From Nitrososphaerota archaeon (GTDB taxonomy: Archaea > Thermoproteota > Nitrososphaeria > Nitrososphaerales > Gagatemarchaeaceae), in the NCBI GenBank assembly GCA_027886905.1, contig JAPCJO010000010.1, positions 1-46,705 on the forward strand: DNA of 46,705 nucleotides, written 5' to 3'. The translations under genes were made by a program, and so were the position numbers. This document shows, piece by piece, positions 43,278-46,705 of the stretch (position 1 is its first letter; the number at the start of each line of letters is the position of its first letter). The notes under the pieces were generated by a model. That model made no database searches and was not told where the DNA came from. It saw nothing but the letters and a program-made list of their open reading frames with translations.

Positions 43278-43292
43278 CCGTCCCCACCATCC
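43278..43292 (+). repeat. Direct repeat, copy 2, of the tRNA-Trp 3' end
   Basis: This is an exact second copy of the 15-base GCCGTCCCCACCATC, 1,654 bases after copy 1, with no tRNA around it. It is the expected distal attachment remnant. Confidence 0.6.
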
Positions 43293-43380
43293 TTCATTTC
43301 CAGCTTCTCCGAGTGATTAGAGGCTGAGTTGCTGTCGACTAATTCTCGATGCAACCAGTCTCATTGTCAACTCCGAAGCC

Positions 43381-43406
43381 TCAACAACATCCTCGATTGT
43401 TGTTGT
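43381..43406 (-). terminator. Possible hairpin terminator
   Basis: CAACAAC and GTTGTTG pair around a 10-base loop just beyond the stop of the zinc-ribbon membrane gene. This could be a terminator, though no long T-run follows. Confidence 0.35.
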
Positions 43407-43415
43407 CACTGACAC

Positions 43416-43778
43416 TCAGAATGTGTCGGCGCCTATGTTAATCGCGTTTGCCGTGTTGTAGGAGTCGTAGGCGCCGTATATGATGAGCATGATGTAGAGG
43501 GCATCCGCAAGTTCGGAGGCGATGTTGCGGTATGCGACGGCCACATACAGCATGAAGAGCGCGACCACTATGAGCACGACGCCTTTGCGAGTCTCCTCGA
43601 CGTAGATTTGGCCGAGGCCAGGGAGGACTGAAGCCACCGCGGCTATCATCGGGTTCTTCTTCTGGACGTTGGTCTGCGGCGCTGTGACCATCTTGAAACC
43701 GCACCTCTGACAAATCTCGGCCGCTGCGTCCATCTGCGCTCCGCAGTTAGGACAGGGCTTCGTCGCCGGAGAGGTCAA
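43416..43778 (-). CDS. Zinc ribbon plus two-helix membrane protein (TM2-like)
   Basis: It is 120 residues from TTG 43778, with a strong TATA (TTATATATC) about 28 nt upstream. A zinc ribbon opens the protein (CPNCGAQMDAAAEICQRCG, residues about 9-27). A Gln/Lys linker follows, then NPMIAAVASVLPGLGQIYVE, the TM2-domain type start, and two membrane segments (VLIVVALFMLYVAVAY and LYIMLIIYGAYDSYNTANAI). The layout is common in archaea and bacteria; function unknown. Confidence 0.85.
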   Translation of the reverse strand: MTSPATKPCPNCGAQMDAAAEICQRCGFKMVTAPQTNVQKKNPMIAAVASVLPGLGQIYVEETRKGVVLIVVALFMLYVAVAYRNIASELADALYIMLIIYGAYDSYNTANAINIGADTF

Positions 43779-44102
43779 CTTCTTGTGTGGTAAATCCCCG
43801 TTTTGATATATAAGTGTGGCCTGAGCCGCCGTGGTCGCAGCGTCTCCTAGGCTCCGCTGAAGAGTCGAACCGACGCGCGGGGCTCAGCCCGAGAGCGAAA
43901 GCCGCTCGAGCCCGTCGGCGGGGGGGGTTCGCGGTGGCCGGGGCGGACCGCGTGGGAGGTCACCATCCCAAGGGAGAATATCCCGGCGACGAAGAACACA
44001 AAGACGGCCACCGGTGTAGCCTTTCGTCCTGCGCATCCTAGGCCCTCGGGAAGGCCTGCGACCGTAAGAGTTTATGCGCCGCGGGTTCCAGGACACGCAC
44101 CA
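43779..44102. other. Intergenic stretch, no gene seen
   Basis: This stretch of about 320 bases holds the TATA of the minus gene near 43804-43812 and an AGAGTTTATG element near 44066 that may serve the GtrA remnant. Open frames in it lack coding character. Confidence 0.5.
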
Positions 44103-44588
44103 GTGCAAAAAGACGAGGAGCCGGCGAAGACTGGTAGTCCGGGCGGGAGGCGCGCGATCCTCCGGGTCGTCAAGTTCGCGCTCGCCAGCGGCGCGGGCTT
44201 CCTCATCGCCGAGGCCATCCCGTTGGTGGGTGTCATCGCCCTCTACCACACGACCAAGGTCCCGGGAATCACTAGCTCTTCGCTCGCCATCCTGGGCCTG
44301 GACGCGGTGGCGTTCGGAGAGGGGTGACCGCGGCGTTCGTCATCAATGAGCGGGTGACCGTGAGGGGCTAGGGAAGGGGGGCGCCAGCTGGTTGGGGAGG
44401 TAGAGCAGGTATCAACTGTCCTCCCTCTCTTGGGGAACGTCCTCATCGTCGCGGTCCAGCTCACCCTCCTAGCGACCATCTCGCTTTCGCCGGTCTTTGG
44501 GAGCGTAGTGGGGGCCGTCGTTTCCTATCCGGTGACCTACGCAGTCTCGATGCATTTCGTGTGGGGAATCCACCCGCTCCGCGAGTAG
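44103..44588 (+). pseudogene. GtrA-family membrane protein, frameshifted
   Basis: Three pieces in different frames together match the GtrA domain of the intact fusion at 34280-35938. The first (GTG 44103) reads VVKFALASGAGFLIAEAIPL then ILGLDAVAFGEG. The next frame reads VTAAFVINERVTVRG and stops. The last reads VLPLLGNVLIVAVQLTLLAT, SPVFGSVVGAVVSYPVTYAV and MHFVWGIHPLRE, to TAG at 44588. The counterparts in the intact gene are TASFLVNERITV and GTVIGAVVTYPAVYFISIKY. At least two lesions are needed, so it is a decayed stand-alone GtrA gene. Confidence 0.8.
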
Positions 44589-44683
44589 CCTGAGAGGATT
44601 GCCTCTTGACCTGGCCTGTGATTTTTGTCATTAAATAGAAGGAATGCTAAAATTTTAGCGAGGAACGCCGTACTAGACATTAG

Positions 44684-44692
44684 AACTATATT
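44684..44692 (+). promoter_or_regulatory. TATA box of the 202-aa exported protein
   Basis: AACTATATT lies about 29 nt before the TTG at 44717. Confidence 0.55.
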
Positions 44693-44716
44693 CCCCCAAA
44701 GCCAAGTTACGCCGAC

Positions 44717-45325
44717 TTGACCAAGGGGAATCTCGCCCGGGCAAAGTCGGCGGCAGGAAACGGGCGGTCCGCGCTCAGTTACAAGGCGGCTCGAAGGACG
44801 GCCATTGGATCTGTGTCAATTGCCATATCCGCCGTCGTGATCGCCTTGGTGGTAATACTGATGGTCACCACGATATCGCCCCAGTCAGCCACCACATCCG
44901 CGAGTATGAGCACGAGCACGAACGGGGGCGGCCCGGCGTCGTCCACCTCGAGCGGCGCGAGGAACTCGAGCAACGCGAGTAGCGCAACCTCCTCGAGTTC
45001 GGCCACGTCATATGCCTATCTCTCGGCCGGGGGAGGATGCTCGGCGGACGGAAAGGCGGCGCCCTGCTGGGGCGGCGCCGCGTACGTCTTCAACTGCCTG
45101 AGCGCGGCCGGGACCCAACAGGGGTGCACCCAATTGGTAAGCACGACGACGCCCGACTGGAACTTTACCGTGAACATCAGGTATCCCTTCAACCAGACGA
45201 TGCCGTCGTGGGCCAACTGCCAGTGGGATGTCGTGGGAGAGATTCCCGGACAGGGGTATGGGTACTGCAGCGCCGTCAACTCGACCTCGTTCATCATCGG
45301 TCAACCTTCCGCTCCGCCTCAGTGA
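44717..45325 (+). CDS. Anchored exported protein with Cys-rich outer domain
   Basis: It is 202 residues from TTG 44717. A long basic cytoplasmic start of about 28 residues precedes one membrane helix (SVSIAISAVVIALVVILMV), a Ser/Thr/Gly/Asn stalk of about 45 residues, and a small outer domain with six Cys (GGGCSADGKAAPCWGG, FNCLSA, QGCTQL, ANCQWD, GYCSAV) and a TPDWNFTVNIRYPFNQ strand. Disulfides are likely. No family is recognised. Confidence 0.72.
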   Translation: MTKGNLARAKSAAGNGRSALSYKAARRTAIGSVSIAISAVVIALVVILMVTTISPQSATTSASMSTSTNGGGPASSTSSGARNSSNASSATSSSSATSYAYLSAGGGCSADGKAAPCWGGAAYVFNCLSAAGTQQGCTQLVSTTTPDWNFTVNIRYPFNQTMPSWANCQWDVVGEIPGQGYGYCSAVNSTSFIIGQPSAPPQ

Positions 45326-45407
45326 GAGCTCGTCCTAATCAAAAAACGAGGCCCTGAGTGAGCCGAAGGTCTAGGCGACGAGATGTTTGGGCGGAGCGGA
45401 TCCGGCC

Positions 45408-46705
45408 TCAGGGCGGATTGGTAGCGCCGACGAAAGTTGCGCCCGTGATGTTGGTCCCCTGCGTGTTAGAGCCGGCAAAGTTGGCGTAGTTGAAGTTGCT
45501 GGAGGACATGTTGCTGTCCATGAGGTTCGCGCCCTGGAACACGACGTAGCTGAAGTTGCCGCCGGAGAGGTTCGTGCTCATCATGTTCGCTCCCTGGAAG
45601 TTCGAGCTCATGAAATCCCCGCCTTGGAGGCTGTCGCCCATCAGGTTGGAACCCTGGAACTGCGTGCTCACCGCGAGGTCGCCCATGAGGTTCGCCCCCA
45701 AGAGGTTGGTCCCTTGGAAGTTGTCGCCCGACAACAGGTCCCCGTACACGGTCAGCATGGACGTGCCGCTGCGCAAGACTCCGTCAGCCGTGCCTGTAGC
45801 TGTCAGCGTGAATGTCCCGAGAGGGACGGACGCGGAGATGTCCACGCCCTTCATGTTGGCTCCCTGGAAGTCGGTGCCCGAAGTGTAAGCGCTTGCAAGG
45901 TTGGCGTTCGCCAGGTTAGCTCCGACGAGGTTGGCGTTCTGGAGGTCGGCGCCCTGGAGATTGGCGTTCATGAGATTGTCACCTGAGAGGTTGTAGCCCG
46001 AGAGGTTGCAACTCTGGAGGTCTGCCCCCTTAAGGTTCTGCCCACCCTTGCTCGACACCTGGGGGCAGCTCACGTAGCTCCCGACCGTGGACGTCTGGAC
46101 TGTGAATGCCTGGCTGCTCCCGATGCTCAGGGACGACGGGAATCCCGTCTCGGTGACCCCGCTCGGCAGGCCTGTGAGCTTGAGGGAGACGCTTGGAAGC
46201 CCTACCATGGACGAGCCAGGCACAAGGCCCACGCTCACCGTCATCGTGGCGGACGTCCCCTGGGAGAGGGTCGCGGCCGGGGGCGACAGGGAGACGGTGT
46301 AGTCGAAGATGTGCAGGTTGGCGGAGCCGGAGCGCGAGCCGCCGCTCGGGTTGGGGTCGGTGCCGGTGACGTGGAAGGTGTAGTCGCCCAGCGAGCCGGT
46401 GGGAGGGCCGGCTGTCGTCACGGTGATCGTCTGACAGACCGTGCAGCCGCCGAAGGTCGGCGTGATGCTGCCTGCGCTGAAGCTCGAGGTCGCGTCAGGA
46501 GGCAGTCCGGAGACCCCCAGGACGACCGACGGGATCCCGGTCGACGTGGACCCGGGGACTAGCGTCAGGGAGAGCGAGTACACAGCAGACCGCCCCCTGA
46601 CTACCGTCTGGTCAGACGGCGAAACGCCCACAGTGAAGTCGTAGATGTGAAGGTTGGCACCGCCCGAGCGCGAGCCGCCGCTCGGGTCGGGATCCGTGCC
46701 GGTGA
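45408..46705 (-). CDS. Surface protein with Ig-like repeats and pentapeptide repeats, 5' end cut by window
   Basis: The minus-strand frame is open to the window edge, so the ATG-less start at 46631 is internal. About 430 residues are present. The N-terminal part has tandem Ig-like repeats of about 112 residues (SGGSRSGSANLHIFDYTVSL and the related SGGSRSGGANLHIYDFTV one period earlier). From about 46060 a pentapeptide block begins: NLKGADLQSCNLSGYNLSGD, LMNANLQGADLQNANLVGAN. It pauses for a strand pair (PLGTFTLTATGTADGVLRSG) that matches the end of the Ig-like repeat, then resumes (NFQGTNLLGANLMGD, NFQGANMMSTNLSGGNF) to the end. It is probably exported and surface-exposed. Confidence 0.85.
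   Translation of the reverse strand, partial: TGTDPDPSGGSRSGGANLHIYDFTVGVSPSDQTVVRGRSAVYSLSLTLVPGSTSTGIPSVVLGVSGLPPDATSSFSAGSITPTFGGCTVCQTITVTTAGPPTGSLGDYTFHVTGTDPNPSGGSRSGSANLHIFDYTVSLSPPAATLSQGTSATMTVSVGLVPGSSMVGLPSVSLKLTGLPSGVTETGFPSSLSIGSSQAFTVQTSTVGSYVSCPQVSSKGGQNLKGADLQSCNLSGYNLSGDNLMNANLQGADLQNANLVGANLANANLASAYTSGTDFQGANMKGVDISASVPLGTFTLTATGTADGVLRSGTSMLTVYGDLLSGDNFQGTNLLGANLMGDLAVSTQFQGSNLMGDSLQGGDFMSSNFQGANMMSTNLSGGNFSYVVFQGANLMDSNMSSSNFNYANFAGSNTQGTNITGATFVGATNPP
46316..46705 (-). repeat. Tandem 336-bp repeat within the surface gene
   Basis: The DNA near 46316-46376 recurs near 46652-46705 with high identity (shared GCGCGAGCCGCCGCTCGGGT), a period of 336 bases or 112 codons. It encodes successive Ig-like units and runs off the window. 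Confidence 0.75.

Noticed and set aside
45387-45986. Plus-strand open frame opposite the pentapeptide repeats
   Set aside because: It is the mirror of the repeat-rich minus-strand gene, with low-complexity Val/Glu/Ala/Arg content.
1-46705. CRISPR array, transposase or integrase
   Set aside because: I looked for regularly spaced short repeats, DDE-type and tyrosine-recombinase motifs and saw none; only the tRNA-Trp repeat and broken genes hint at mobility.

Overview
The window is high-GC archaeal chromosome. The evidence is an archaeal-type informational gene set (DnaG primase, Pelota, split archaeal PheRS, archaeal TrpRS, type II methionine aminopeptidase, archaeal CoaD), an archaeal SRP RNA, two intron-containing tRNA genes, TATA boxes about 25-30 nt ahead of many starts (largely leaderless transcripts), and many secreted proteins built as one N-terminal membrane anchor, a Ser/Thr-rich linker and an outer domain. 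This fits a Thermoproteota / Thaumarchaeota-like lineage (perhaps a non-ammonia-oxidising Nitrososphaeria relative). The lineage is inferred from gene content and was not tested by phylogeny.

Region 1 (1-5071): a tightly packed histidine operon, hisD(partial)-HAD phosphatase-hisB-hisH-hisA-hisF-hisI, with several 4-nt stop/start overlaps. The HAD protein is a good candidate for the histidinol-phosphate phosphatase. Region 2 (5077-6131): a frameshifted LAGLIDADG homing endonuclease beside an intron-containing tRNA-Ser(GCU) on the minus strand. Region 3 (6341-12748): a complete oligopeptide-type ABC importer (binding protein, two permeases, two ATPases), with a 54-aa membrane ORF convergent at its end. 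Region 4 (12955-26516): housekeeping genes, namely SRP RNA, a TtuA/Ncs6 thiolase, a site-2 protease with PDZ, a small two-helix membrane protein, pelA-dnaG, a Toprim protein, a probable unnamed structured RNA (19021-19122), pheT-pheS, trpS, coaD, map, a zinc ribbon and a DUF1512 protein.

Region 5 (26895-32638): a cupredoxin-like exported protein, an iron-type ABC importer (binding protein plus a double-length permease, with no ATPase beside it), an O-methyltransferase, a Trm112-like protein and an HTH-CBS regulator. Region 6 (32743-46705) is accessory in character: small orphan genes, secreted or anchored proteins, a flippase-GtrA fusion, and several broken genes (a zinc-ribbon copy, a GtrA copy, a secreted protein with a frameshift and a stop). 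It also holds tRNA-Trp(CCA) with a 63-nt intron whose 3' end is repeated 1.65 kb downstream, which looks like an old integration site. The window ends inside a large surface protein in which a pentapeptide-repeat block appears to be inserted into an Ig-like repeat.

The items most worth a second look are the TATA-preceded three-way-junction RNA at 19021-19122, the pentapeptide-in-Ig surface protein, the tRNA-Trp direct repeat with the decayed duplicates around it, the VirB2/CedA1-like small membrane protein, and the HAD enzyme of the his operon. No CRISPR array, transposase or integrase was seen.
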